Positions 1 through 5,343 of a stretch of 5,824 bases of DNA are shown piece after piece. Each line of letters begins with the position of its first letter. Position 1 is the stretch's first letter. The notes under the pieces were generated by a model. It searched no databases. It was not told where the DNA came from and was given only the letters and a program-made list of their open reading frames with translations. The stretch is from DASSNR01 sp036278935. GTDB lineage: Bacteria; Gemmatimonadota; Gemmatimonadetes; Gemmatimonadales; Gemmatimonadaceae. The stretch is taken from assembly GCA_036278935.1 (NCBI GenBank), contig DASUKA010000166.1, positions 1-5,824 of the forward strand, written 5' to 3'. A program made the position numbers and the translations under genes.

Positions 1-279
1 CCCGTCCTGCACGGCCCAGGTGATGAGTTGGCCGGCGCTGCCGTGGCCCTCCGCATCCGTGAGGCGGACAACGAGGGTCGTGTCGAGCGTCGTCCCCTCG
101 TAGCCGGACTGGCTCGCGCCGGAGACCACGTCCAGGCGGACAGGCGGCCCCGCCGTGTCCGCGGGCGCGTTGTTCGGCGGCGGATTGTTCGGCGGAGGGT
201 TATTGGGCGCTGTGCCGGCGGCGCCGCAGCCGGTGGCGACCAGCACGACGAGGGAGAGTACGGCGAGCTGGTATTTCAC
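1..279 (-). CDS. Secreted lipoprotein with Ig-like segment, 5' part only
   Basis: The minus strand is open from a GTG at 279 to the window edge, giving the first 93 residues of a longer protein. The N-terminus (MKYQLAVLSLVVLVATGC) is a short lipoprotein signal peptide: one lysine, a hydrophobic run, then an ATGC lipobox with the lipidated cysteine at residue 18. A Pro/Asn-rich linker of roughly residues 25-38 (repeated NNPPP) follows. The remaining part (PPVRLDVVSG ... LVVRLTDAEG ... ITWAVQDG) reads as the start of a bacterial Ig-like (Big/invasin-type) beta-sandwich. The protein is therefore probably anchored in the outer membrane facing the periplasm or surface; its substrate or partner is unknown. 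GTG was chosen because the signal peptide begins there, although no good Shine-Dalgarno sequence is visible and the reading frame is open further upstream. The lipoprotein call is strong, the domain call moderate. Confidence 0.72.
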   Translation of the reverse strand, partial: MKYQLAVLSLVVLVATGCGAAGTAPNNPPPNNPPPNNAPADTAGPPVRLDVVSGASQSGYEGTTLDTTLVVRLTDAEGHGSAGQLITWAVQDG

Positions 280-380
280 GGTGGGATGGGTAGGGTGCGC
301 GGTGGGGAGGCGAATATGCCGCCGAATGGTCGGGCTCGCCCGTGACTGTGTTCCTGCCCTCTGCCTACACCCATGACGAT

Positions 381-407
381 ACCGACGCGTCACAAGACCG
401 ACGCGTC
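381..407. repeat. 11-bp direct repeat with palindromic core
   Basis: The sequence ACCGACGCGTC occurs at 381-391 and again at 397-407, offset by 16 bp. Each copy contains the perfect 8-bp palindrome GACGCGTC. The pair sits about 100 bp upstream of the lipoprotein start and about 230 bp upstream of hipB. It may be a tandem protein-binding site for the lipoprotein promoter, but nothing ties it to a known regulator and chance is possible in GC-rich DNA. Confidence 0.4.
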
Positions 408-450
408 GATGCCACCTGCCTAGACTTGCGGGAGCGCCGTCGGCCGGCGC

Positions 451-480
451 TTGACACCATATCATATATTATAGCATACA
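451..480 (+). promoter_or_regulatory. Possible distal hipBA promoter overlapping operator O1
   Basis: A perfect consensus -35 hexamer, TTGACA, lies at 451-456, immediately before operator O1. The -10 element is weak: with an 18-bp spacer the hexamer is CATACA (475-480). If used, it would give a leader of about 150 nt before hipB, and HipB bound at O1 would sit within the spacer and block RNA polymerase. The call rests mainly on the -35 box and on the overlap with the operator. Confidence 0.35.
460..473. promoter_or_regulatory. HipB operator O1
   Basis: TATCATATATTATA differs by one base from the perfect palindrome at 501-514. It is the most distal of four related sites upstream of hipB and directly follows a TTGACA box. 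Binding by HipB is inferred from the position and from the known arrangement of hipBA operators in Escherichia coli. Confidence 0.65.
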
Positions 481-500
481 ACTGATACATGGCTTTACGC

Positions 501-514
501 TATCATATATGATA
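501..514. promoter_or_regulatory. HipB operator O2, perfect palindrome
   Basis: TATCATATATGATA is a perfect 14-bp inverted repeat, TATC-N6-GATA, and serves as the reference copy for the set. It contains TATGAT (508-513), a 5/6 match to a -10 hexamer, so it could also hold promoter function. It lies 41 bp downstream of O1, start to start, close to four helical turns. Confidence 0.75.
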
Positions 515-555
515 ACAACACTTGCCCACAACCCCGGGGTCGCGGTACATTTGTC

Positions 556-569
556 TATCATACATGATG
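556..569. promoter_or_regulatory. HipB operator O3
   Basis: TATCATACATGATG matches the O2 palindrome at 12 of 14 positions and keeps both ATCAT and ATGAT arms. It starts 55 bp after O2, a spacing of roughly five helical turns. Confidence 0.65.
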
Positions 570-595
570 CGTTAACTGACGCCAGGCGCTTAGGC

Positions 596-609
596 GGTCA
601 TCTATGATG
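596..609. promoter_or_regulatory. HipB operator O4 with probable proximal -10 box
   Basis: GGTCATCTATGATG keeps the TCAT and ATGAT core of the other sites and starts 40 bp after O3. It includes TATGAT at 603-608, a good -10 hexamer placed about 30 bp before the hipB start codon, so transcription could begin near 615 with a short leader. No convincing -35 box is found at normal spacing. A repressor on O4 would directly occlude this promoter. Confidence 0.55.
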
Positions 610-638
610 GTGTAGTACGGACCACCACCGGAGGCTCC

Positions 639-1001
639 ATGACACATATCGGTCTGACGGCTACGACCGAAGAAATCCTCGCGGAGATCGGGGATCGCCT
701 GCAGCGCTACCGGTTGCAGCAGAATCGCACCGTCAAGGACATTGCCGCCGAGGCCGGCGTTTCCGAGCCCACGGCCACCCGCGCCGAGGCCGGGAAGAAC
801 CCGACCATGGCCACCGTCGTCCGCCTGCTGCGCGCGCTCGGTCGGTTGGATGCGCTCGATACATTCCTTCCGGTTCCCCTCCTCTCGCCCGTCGAAGTGG
901 CCGCCCGCGGCAATCGCGCGCCACGGCGCGCGCGCACGCCTCGGCGCCGGCGCAGCAGTGCCGACACGCACGACGGAGCGGGAGGCGCGCCCGGTGCCTG
1001 A
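639..1001 (+). CDS. hipB: HipB-like XRE-family antitoxin
   Basis: This 120-residue DNA-binding protein is the probable antitoxin and autorepressor of the pair. Residues about 15-70 form an XRE/Cro-type helix-turn-helix domain: helix 2 is TVKDIAAEAG (31-40) and the recognition helix begins at SEPTATRAE (42-50), followed by the usual GKNPTMATVVRLLRALG segment. After the DALDTFLP motif (71-78) comes a tail of about 40 residues, strongly basic at 93-105 (RAPRRARTPRRRR). This tail is longer and more basic than in E. coli HipB (88 residues) and may add DNA or toxin contacts. The start is ATG with a GGAGG ribosome site at 630-634. The gene overlaps hipA by 8 bases, as expected for coupled translation. 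Four palindromes upstream are its likely operators. Function is inferred from the domain plus the adjacent hipA. Confidence 0.88.
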   Translation: MTHIGLTATTEEILAEIGDRLQRYRLQQNRTVKDIAAEAGVSEPTATRAEAGKNPTMATVVRLLRALGRLDALDTFLPVPLLSPVEVAARGNRAPRRARTPRRRRSSADTHDGAGGAPGA

Positions 1002-2325
1002 TTCGCCCCGCGGCACCGCACGTTCGCGGCGCACCCAGCGTCGTCAGGAAGCCTATACCACCGCGCGCATCCGGCTCTGGGGACAGGACGTCGGCGTCGT
1101 GCTCGAGGATCGCCAGGACCAGATCGTGTTCGAGTATGTCGACGCGTTCCGGAGCTCGGGTCTCGAGCTCTCCCCGATCCATCTCCCACTGGCACGCCGC
1201 GGTCCGATCGCATTCCCTCATCTGCAGCGGGTCGAGTCCTTCCTGGGCCTGCCGGGGCTTCTCGCCGATTCCCTGCCCGACGCCTTTGGCAATGCGGTGA
1301 TTCGCCGGTACTTCGAGCAGCGGGGGGCCCCGGACGCCGCGATGAGTCCCGTGCAACGCCTGCTGTACATCGGCAGCCGGGCGATGGGGGCGCTCGAGTT
1401 CAGCCCGGCCCTCGATCGCCTCGATGGCCGTGCCGAGGAAGCGCTGCAGGTGGCCCGTCTCGTGGAAGAGGCGCGACGAATCATCGAGGGCGACACCAAC
1501 GTCGCCGTCCCCGAAATGATGCAGGTCGGTGCGTCCGCGGGCGGCGCACGTGCCAAAGCCCTCATCTTGTGGAATCGCGGCGCCGGGCGCGTGAAGTCGG
1601 CGTTCGCCCCCCGGGACACGGGCGACGAGCACTGTCTCATCAAGTTCGACGGCGTGACCGGGGGCGCCGGAGGACACGTGATGGTGAAGGAGTTCGCGCC
1701 GGGCCCCTTCGGCCGCATCGAGTACGCCTATTCGCGGATGGCGCGTGCTGCCGGCGTCGACATGTCCGAGACGCACTTGCTCCGCGAGCGCGAGTTCGCG
1801 CATTTCATGACGAAGCGATTCGACCGTCACGGGAGCGCGCGCATCCACATGCACACGCTCGCTGGTTTACACCACGCGGACTACGCGATCAGGCAGATCC
1901 TCTCCTATGAGGACTACTTCCGCACCATCCGACGACTGGGCATGGGCCAGACCGCCGTCAACCAGGCCTTCCGACGCCTGGTATTCAACATCGCCGCACG
2001 AAATCAGGACGACCACGTCAAGAACTTCGCCTTCCTCATGGGCCCGGATGGCAAATGGCGGCTCGCACCGGCGTTCGACGTGACATGGGCATACGGCGGC
2101 AAGTGGTCCCTGACGCACCAGATGACCGCAGGCGGCAAGGACGACGACTTCACGCGCGCCGACCTGCTGGCGGTAGGGAGCGCGTTCGATGTGCCTGGAG
2201 ACGGCGCCGACATCCTGAACGAAGTAGAAGCGGCCCTCGAGCTCTGGGTGCCTGAAGCCCAGGCGGCCGGTCTCGCACCGGAATGGATCAGGAAGATCCA
2301 GTCATCATTCCGGCACGTCGCATAG
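994..2325 (+). CDS. hipA: HipA-family Ser/Thr kinase toxin
   Basis: This 443-residue protein is close in length to E. coli HipA (440), a kinase that phosphorylates glutamyl-tRNA synthetase and halts growth; the target here is unknown. Residues about 23-120 form the HipA N-terminal subdomain, including GLPGLLADSLPDAFGN (85-100), so this is a single-chain toxin and not a split HipS/HipT. The kinase parts appear complete: a P-loop-like motif GASAGGARAKA (179-189), in which Ser181 aligns with the autophosphorylated Ser150 of E. coli HipA; ATP lysine Lys217 (CLIKFD); KRFDR (274-278); the catalytic segment QDDHVKNF (338-345), with Asp339 aligning with Asp309 and Asn344 with Asn314; and the metal-binding Asp362 in PAFDV. 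The start is GTG at 994 with GGAGG at 981-985, just inside the end of hipB. The frame is open back to 742, but that extension lies over hipB and lacks HipA similarity. Confidence 0.9.
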   Translation: MPDSPRGTARSRRTQRRQEAYTTARIRLWGQDVGVVLEDRQDQIVFEYVDAFRSSGLELSPIHLPLARRGPIAFPHLQRVESFLGLPGLLADSLPDAFGNAVIRRYFEQRGAPDAAMSPVQRLLYIGSRAMGALEFSPALDRLDGRAEEALQVARLVEEARRIIEGDTNVAVPEMMQVGASAGGARAKALILWNRGAGRVKSAFAPRDTGDEHCLIKFDGVTGGAGGHVMVKEFAPGPFGRIEYAYSRMARAAGVDMSETHLLREREFAHFMTKRFDRHGSARIHMHTLAGLHHADYAIRQILSYEDYFRTIRRLGMGQTAVNQAFRRLVFNIAARNQDDHVKNFAFLMGPDGKWRLAPAFDVTWAYGGKWSLTHQMTAGGKDDDFTRADLLAVGSAFDVPGDGADILNEVEAALELWVPEAQAAGLAPEWIRKIQSSFRHVA

Positions 2326-2334
2326 TCGGTGCAT

Positions 2335-2667
2335 GCCGCGGAAGCGACGGCCTGCGCAATCGCGCTCATGCGCCGGCCGGTGACTCCCATGCCAAGCCCC
2401 ACCATCGCGAGGCGCCCGAGACATCCCAGCGCGATCCACGCCGCGTGCCCCCATCTCGTGAGGGCCAGATGGAGACCGGTCCAGGGGGAGCAGCGCCGCG
2501 GCGGATCATGGGACCCGCCGCGGCGCGCCGAAGAGCCTCACCCACTCACGGAGCTGGGCTGAAGTGCTCGCGCGCCGGAATCCGGCGAGGACCGCCAGCT
2601 CGAGGCCGATACCGGCGAAGAGGCCCAGCGCGCCGACGATATGCAGAAAGAGTGAAACGGAGTACAT
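2335..2667 (-). pseudogene. Broken DUF2269-like integral membrane protein gene
   Basis: The minus strand starts at ATG 2667 with MYSVSLFLHIVGALGLFAG, followed by a membrane segment and then SAQLREWVRLFGAPRRV. This resembles the N-terminus of small multi-pass membrane proteins of the DUF2269 type. An in-frame TGA (2506-2508) interrupts the frame, but the next codons still read SAAALLPL. A one-base shift near 2480 then restores the expected continuation TGLHLALTRWGHAAWIALG, followed by VTGRRMSAIAQAVASA. The similarity stops at about 2335, ten bases past the end of hipA, and the last third of the protein is absent. The gene therefore carries a nonsense codon, an apparent single-base insertion (a G around 2479-2481) and a 3' truncation. 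The family name is from recognition only; the reconstruction across the lesions can be read in the sequence. Confidence 0.7.
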
Positions 2668-2878
2668 GGGCACGGCTCTCGCGCTCACGGAGGCGGCCTC
2701 GCGGCTCAGCGATCGTGCGGACCCGGTGCCGGACGACATCTGGGCGGAGGCCGCGCGCTACTACTACGAATCCCAGCTGAGCGCGCTGGTCATGTCGATC
2801 GGGGTGATCAATCTGTGGAACCGCCTCAACGCGGCAACGCGCCAGGTCGGCGGTGATTTTCTGGAGCAGTACGTGTGA
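2666..2878 (+). pseudogene. C-terminal remnant of an AhpD/carboxymuconolactone decarboxylase-like gene
   Basis: Codons from 2669 to the TGA at 2876-2878 read TALALTEAASRLSD, then PVPDDIWAEAARYY, then ALVMSIGVINLWNRLN and ATRQ. This is the pattern of the C-terminal half of carboxymuconolactone decarboxylase/AhpD-type peroxidase-like proteins. The N-terminal half, which carries the CxxC(xxxH) redox site in that family, is missing: upstream of 2666 the DNA is instead the start of the oppositely oriented DUF2269-like gene. A 70-residue product could begin at ATG 2666, with GGAG only 3 bases before it, but without the catalytic half it should be inactive. The frame stays open back to 2564 only because it crosses the antisense of the neighbour. 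The downstream SnoaL-like gene follows closely, so the two were probably once an operon. Confidence 0.75.
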
Positions 2879-2901
2879 CCGACCAGCCAAAGGAAACTCC
2901 C

Positions 2902-3321
2902 ATGCAGGACGTGCAGGTCACCGCGGTAGAGCGACTCATTGGCCAGATGGAAGCCGCCTCTGCTCGCAAGGACGTCGAGGCCCTCGTGGCGCTCTTCACA
3001 GAAGACGCGACGATCGAGAGTTATCTCGTCTCGCGCGTCTTCAACCGGAAGGAGGGCGTGTGCCACGGTCGGGCCGAGATCCGCGAGCTCGTGCGAGCGC
3101 TCGTGCAGCACGGCACACCGTGGGGAGGACACGAGCCGCCGATCATCCGAGGGAACACGATCGCCATCGAGTGGAGAAGTGCATCCTCGGATGCGGAGAA
3201 GTTCTCCGTGGATATCATCGAGCTGCGGGGCGGCAGGATCCAGAGCCTCCGCGCCTACGCGGGATGGCGCGCGGTCGTGGCGCTCACCAGCGAGCCCGAG
3301 AGCGACATACAGCGGTCGTAA
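2902..3321 (+). CDS. SnoaL-like / NTF2-fold protein
   Basis: This 139-residue soluble protein looks like a SnoaL-like member of the NTF2-fold superfamily, whose members act as cyclases, isomerases, hydrolases or small-ligand binders; the substrate cannot be told from sequence. Residues 7-31 form the opening helix (VERLIGQMEAASARKDVEALVALF), followed by the typical TEDATIES strand (33-40), HGRAEIRELVRALVQ (55-69), and the paired C-terminal strands around FSVDIIELRGGRIQSLRAYAG (101-121). The start ATG 2902 was preferred because AAAGGA lies 7 bases upstream. A GTG at 2875 in the same frame, overlapping the stop codon of the preceding remnant, is a possible coupled start that adds 9 residues. The length is normal and no lesion is seen, making this the only apparently intact gene in a decayed stretch. 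Confidence 0.75.
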   Translation: MQDVQVTAVERLIGQMEAASARKDVEALVALFTEDATIESYLVSRVFNRKEGVCHGRAEIRELVRALVQHGTPWGGHEPPIIRGNTIAIEWRSASSDAEKFSVDIIELRGGRIQSLRAYAGWRAVVALTSEPESDIQRS

Positions 3322-3323
3322 AG

Positions 3324-3343
3324 CCGCGGCGAAAGCTCCGCGG
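3324..3343 (+). terminator. GC stem-loop just after the SnoaL-like gene
   Basis: CCGCGG at 3324-3329 and CCGCGG at 3338-3343 can pair into a 6-bp all-GC stem with an 8-base loop, starting three bases after the stop codon. There is no following run of T, so it is not a classical intrinsic terminator; it might limit 3' decay or be incidental. Confidence 0.3.
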
Positions 3344-3448
3344 AGGATTCAGTGGTGGGCATTGATCCCGTCAATCATGGCCGTGGCGCGATCAGGTCGC
3401 CGCGCGTGCCGCGGCAGGAACTATATCACTCGAGAACACAGCAACAAG

Positions 3449-3828
3449 TTGGATGGCAGATGGTTTTCGGCTCTTGCCCTCGGCGCGCTGGTCGCCACAG
3501 CGCACTCCGCGAAGGCGCAGAGCGCAGATAGTCGGTTCGCGGTGCGCCCATTCGTCGGCGCATACCTTCCTACCGGTGAACAGCACGATTTCTCAAGAAC
3601 ACGGTGCTCACCGGCGCCGATGTCTCGGTCCAGCTGATCCCCGCGATCGCGATCACCGGGAACGTCGCCTGGTCGCCGGCGAAGGATCGCATCACCGCCG
3701 GGGAGCAGACACTCGACCTCTATATGTACGATGTGGGCGCGGAGCTCCGCCCCTCAGCGTGCCTCGACCACCGCGCGTGGCGGGAACTTCACCCAGACCG
3801 AAAGCTGCCGCCGAAGTTGCGCTCCTAG
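3449..3828 (+). pseudogene. Frameshifted outer-membrane beta-barrel protein gene
   Basis: The first part reads DGRWFSALALGALVATAHSA then KAQ, a clear Sec signal peptide ending in a signal peptidase I site, followed by SRFAVRPFVGAYLPTGEQHDF, typical of a small outer-membrane beta-barrel. After codon TTC at 3590-3592 the frame is lost. One base later the expected continuation resumes as LKNTVLTGADVSVQLIP, then ITGNVAWSPAKDRI and LDLYMYDVGAELRPS. A one-base deletion at about 3592 explains this (TTC-CTC-AAG changed to TTC-TCA-AGA). Beyond 3755 the barrel pattern fades and the frame ends at a TAG (3826-3828), far short of a full barrel. The start is uncertain: TTG 3449 and ATG 3377 are both in frame and neither has a good ribosome site. 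The product would be non-functional unless the gene is read by frameshifting. Confidence 0.68.
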
Positions 3829-3904
3829 TGGCCCATCTTCGCGGTGAGGACCACCTATCACCGGACCGGCGTAACAGCTGGCCCCGCGCTGGAGGTCACG
3901 TCGC

Positions 3905-3933
3905 TTGACATACTGGTTAGCGTCCGCTACCTT
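3905..3933 (+). promoter_or_regulatory. tetR promoter with overlapping operator A
   Basis: TTGACA (3905-3910) is a perfect -35 box, followed after 17 bp by TACCTT (3928-3933), a weak -10. Between and over them lies the inverted repeat GTTAGC-GTCC-GCTACC (3916-3931), with one mismatch between arms. The same repeat occurs upstream of the next gene. A dimeric TetR-family repressor bound here would cover the spacer and the -10, giving autorepression. Transcription would start at about 3940, the A of the start codon. Confidence 0.7.
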
Positions 3934-3939
3934 CGCCCC

Positions 3940-4539
3940 ATGCCATCGCGACCCGCGTTCTACACGACGGAGCAGGACTCCCCTGGCAAGCGCGAGATCC
4001 TGCGCGCTGCGCTCGAGTTGTTCAGCGAGCGAGGGCTGGCGGGAACGAGCATTCGCGACATTGCCGAGAAGAGTGGATACACGAATCCCGCGCTCTACAA
4101 GCACTTCGCGGGCAAGGACGAGGTGGCGCTGTACCTGTTCGAGCAGTGTCATGTCTGGGTGTGGACGCGCTGCGCGGCAGCACTCGCGAGCGCCGAGGGA
4201 TTCGAGGCGAAGCTGGACGCGTACGTTGGCGCCTGGCTGGAACTCCTCGACGAGGCGCCGCAAGTGCTCGCCTTTCTCGCCGACAGCGCGCGCGCCCTCT
4301 GGCCCCGGGCGAGTGCCACCGTGCGCCGCAAAACGATGATCGGCCTCGCGCGGACGTTGGCCGGCGAGGCACCCGGGGTGGGCGGCTCGCGCACCGCTGT
4401 CGATCGCGACGCGGCCGCGGCGAGTATCCAGGGAACGCTCGCCGAGCTCGGCCGCATGATCCAGGTCGGCGTCGTCCCCGGGCCCGCGCGGAAGTGGCGG
4501 GAGCGACTCGTCACCCTCTTCCGGCAGCTCATAGGTTGA
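3940..4539 (+). CDS. TetR/AcrR-family transcriptional repressor
   Basis: This 199-residue protein has a TetR_N domain at residues 17-65: helix 1 is REILRAALELFSERG (18-32) and the helix-turn-helix is TSIRDIAEKSGYTNPALYKHF (36-56), followed by the usual GKDEVALYLFE. The remainder is a variable alpha-helical ligand-binding and dimerisation region typical of the family; no ligand can be named. ATG 3940 is the chosen start because the TetR_N domain begins soon after it; the frame is open back to 3844 but that part overlaps the promoter. No Shine-Dalgarno sequence precedes the ATG, and the predicted transcription start coincides with it, suggesting a leaderless message. Matching inverted repeats upstream of this gene and of the next gene indicate that it represses itself and the membrane protein at 4613-5332. 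Confidence 0.9.
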   Translation: MPSRPAFYTTEQDSPGKREILRAALELFSERGLAGTSIRDIAEKSGYTNPALYKHFAGKDEVALYLFEQCHVWVWTRCAAALASAEGFEAKLDAYVGAWLELLDEAPQVLAFLADSARALWPRASATVRRKTMIGLARTLAGEAPGVGGSRTAVDRDAAAASIQGTLAELGRMIQVGVVPGPARKWRERLVTLFRQLIG

Positions 4540-4564
4540 ACGTGCCTTTTTTTGTCTCGTCATG

Positions 4565-4580
4565 GTTAGCACTCGCTAAC
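4565..4580. promoter_or_regulatory. TetR-family operator B upstream of the membrane hydrolase gene
   Basis: GTTAGC-ACTC-GCTAAC is a perfect 6-4-6 inverted repeat. It matches operator A (3916-3931) in 11 of the 12 arm bases, while the 4-base centre differs, as expected for a dimer binding site. It lies 32 bp before the start codon at 4613. A TTGTCT at 4552-4557 could serve as a -35 box, placing the -10 within the operator, but no strong -10 is visible. Confidence 0.75.
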
Positions 4581-4612
4581 TCATTTCACCCCCTTCAATT
4601 GGAGACACGCCA

Positions 4613-5332
4613 ATGTTCGCCGTCGATCACGCCGCAACCGCGCTGCTGCTCAAGCGCCGATACCCCGCCGTGCCGATCACTCCGTTGCTCATCGCCGTGC
4701 AAGCAATGGAGCTCGCATGGGTCGCGCTCAACTACCTTGGCATCGAGCACACCGCCACGGGCCCGGTCGTGCGGAGCGTCGCCGACATCCACCTCGTCCA
4801 CATGCCGTACTCGCACTCGGTGGCGACGGCGCTCGGTGCAGCCCTCGTTGCCTGGACGGTGCTCGAATTCGGCTTCGGCCGGCGGATGCTTGGCCGAGCC
4901 GTGGGGCTCGGAATCGCCTCGCATCTGGTGCTCGACCTCCTCACCCACGGGCACGATATCGTGCTCTGGCCCGGTCACCTCTCACCGCGGTTGGGACTTG
5001 GCCTGTACAGCTCCGCGCCGCTTACCGCGTTCGCGGTCGAGCTGGCATATGGCATCGCCTGTTGGCGCATCTACCGCGGCGGTCGCGGCCTGCTCGCCCT
5101 CGTGGTGCTCGGAAACCTGGCGAATCTCTCGCTGTTTGCGGCGGCGATTCCGGGGCCCGAGCAGCTGCTCGCCGGCCGGCCGCTCATGGTGGTGACCCTT
5201 GTCGCGGCGCAGATCCTCGTGACGCTCGTGTTGACGGGGCTGCTCGCTCGGCGGGCACCTGGCGGGGGCACCGGCGGCCTGTCGCGGTCGCGGGATCGCA
5301 TCCCCGTCGGTGCACTGCGCGCGGATTCGTGA
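4613..5332 (+). CDS. YdjM/DUF457-like membrane-bound metal-dependent hydrolase
   Basis: This 239-residue inner-membrane protein has about five or six hydrophobic segments (roughly 20-43, 70-87, 92-110, 134-150, 159-179 and 189-211). The conserved polar residues sit as in the YdjM/DUF457 family of predicted membrane-bound metal-dependent hydrolases: Asp5-His6 near the N-terminus, HLVHMPYSHS (60-69), and SHLVLDLLTHGHD (103-115), which supply several His and Asp residues for one or more metal ions. The substrate is unknown; lipid-like substrates are a guess. The start ATG has GGAGA at 4601-4605, 7 bases upstream. The basic C-terminal tail after residue 213 lacks membrane character. The gene lies 73 bp after tetR, has its own copy of the repressor site, and is therefore likely the regulated partner. 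An insertion sequence begins shortly after its stop codon. Confidence 0.72.
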   Translation: MFAVDHAATALLLKRRYPAVPITPLLIAVQAMELAWVALNYLGIEHTATGPVVRSVADIHLVHMPYSHSVATALGAALVAWTVLEFGFGRRMLGRAVGLGIASHLVLDLLTHGHDIVLWPGHLSPRLGLGLYSSAPLTAFAVELAYGIACWRIYRGGRGLLALVVLGNLANLSLFAAAIPGPEQLLAGRPLMVVTLVAAQILVTLVLTGLLARRAPGGGTGGLSRSRDRIPVGALRADS

Positions 5333-5343
5333 GACCGTGGGGC

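Larger units (their letters stand above)
280..638. other. Intergenic region with AT-rich operator island
   Basis: This gap lies between the divergent lipoprotein gene and hipB. The left half (280-450) is GC-rich and holds only a short direct repeat. The right half, about 451-610, contains an island much richer in A and T than the rest of the window, with four related palindromes upstream of hipB. I see no small coding gene or RNA gene here; open frames running through the left half are antisense shadows of the lipoprotein gene. Confidence 0.7.

Noticed and set aside
742..993. Longer hipA start at 742
   Set aside because: The frame is open to 742, but this stretch is the coding body of hipB in another frame, and its translation is Pro/Arg-rich with no HipA similarity. 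GTG 994 has a good ribosome site and matches the family length.
733..1854. 373-residue open frame on the minus strand across hipBA
   Set aside because: It is antisense to two well-supported genes, its translation has no recognisable domain, and long antisense frames are common in GC-rich DNA.
2564..2665. N-terminal extension of the AhpD-like fragment
   Set aside because: The translation (Arg/Ala/Pro-rich) is the antisense of the DUF2269-like gene and does not resemble the N-terminal half of the family.
4523..4553. Intrinsic terminator after tetR
   Set aside because: There is a run of seven T at 4547-4553, but the only stem is GGCA/TGCC, four base pairs with a 16-base loop, too weak to call.
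3754..4572. 272-residue minus-strand frame across tetR
   Set aside because: It is a shadow of the TetR gene; it would also read across the tetR promoter and operator A.
4146..5195. 349-residue plus-strand frame across tetR and the membrane gene
   Set aside because: It overlaps two genes with clear domains in another frame. The translation is Arg/Ser/Pro-rich and crosses operator B and the hydrolase ribosome site.
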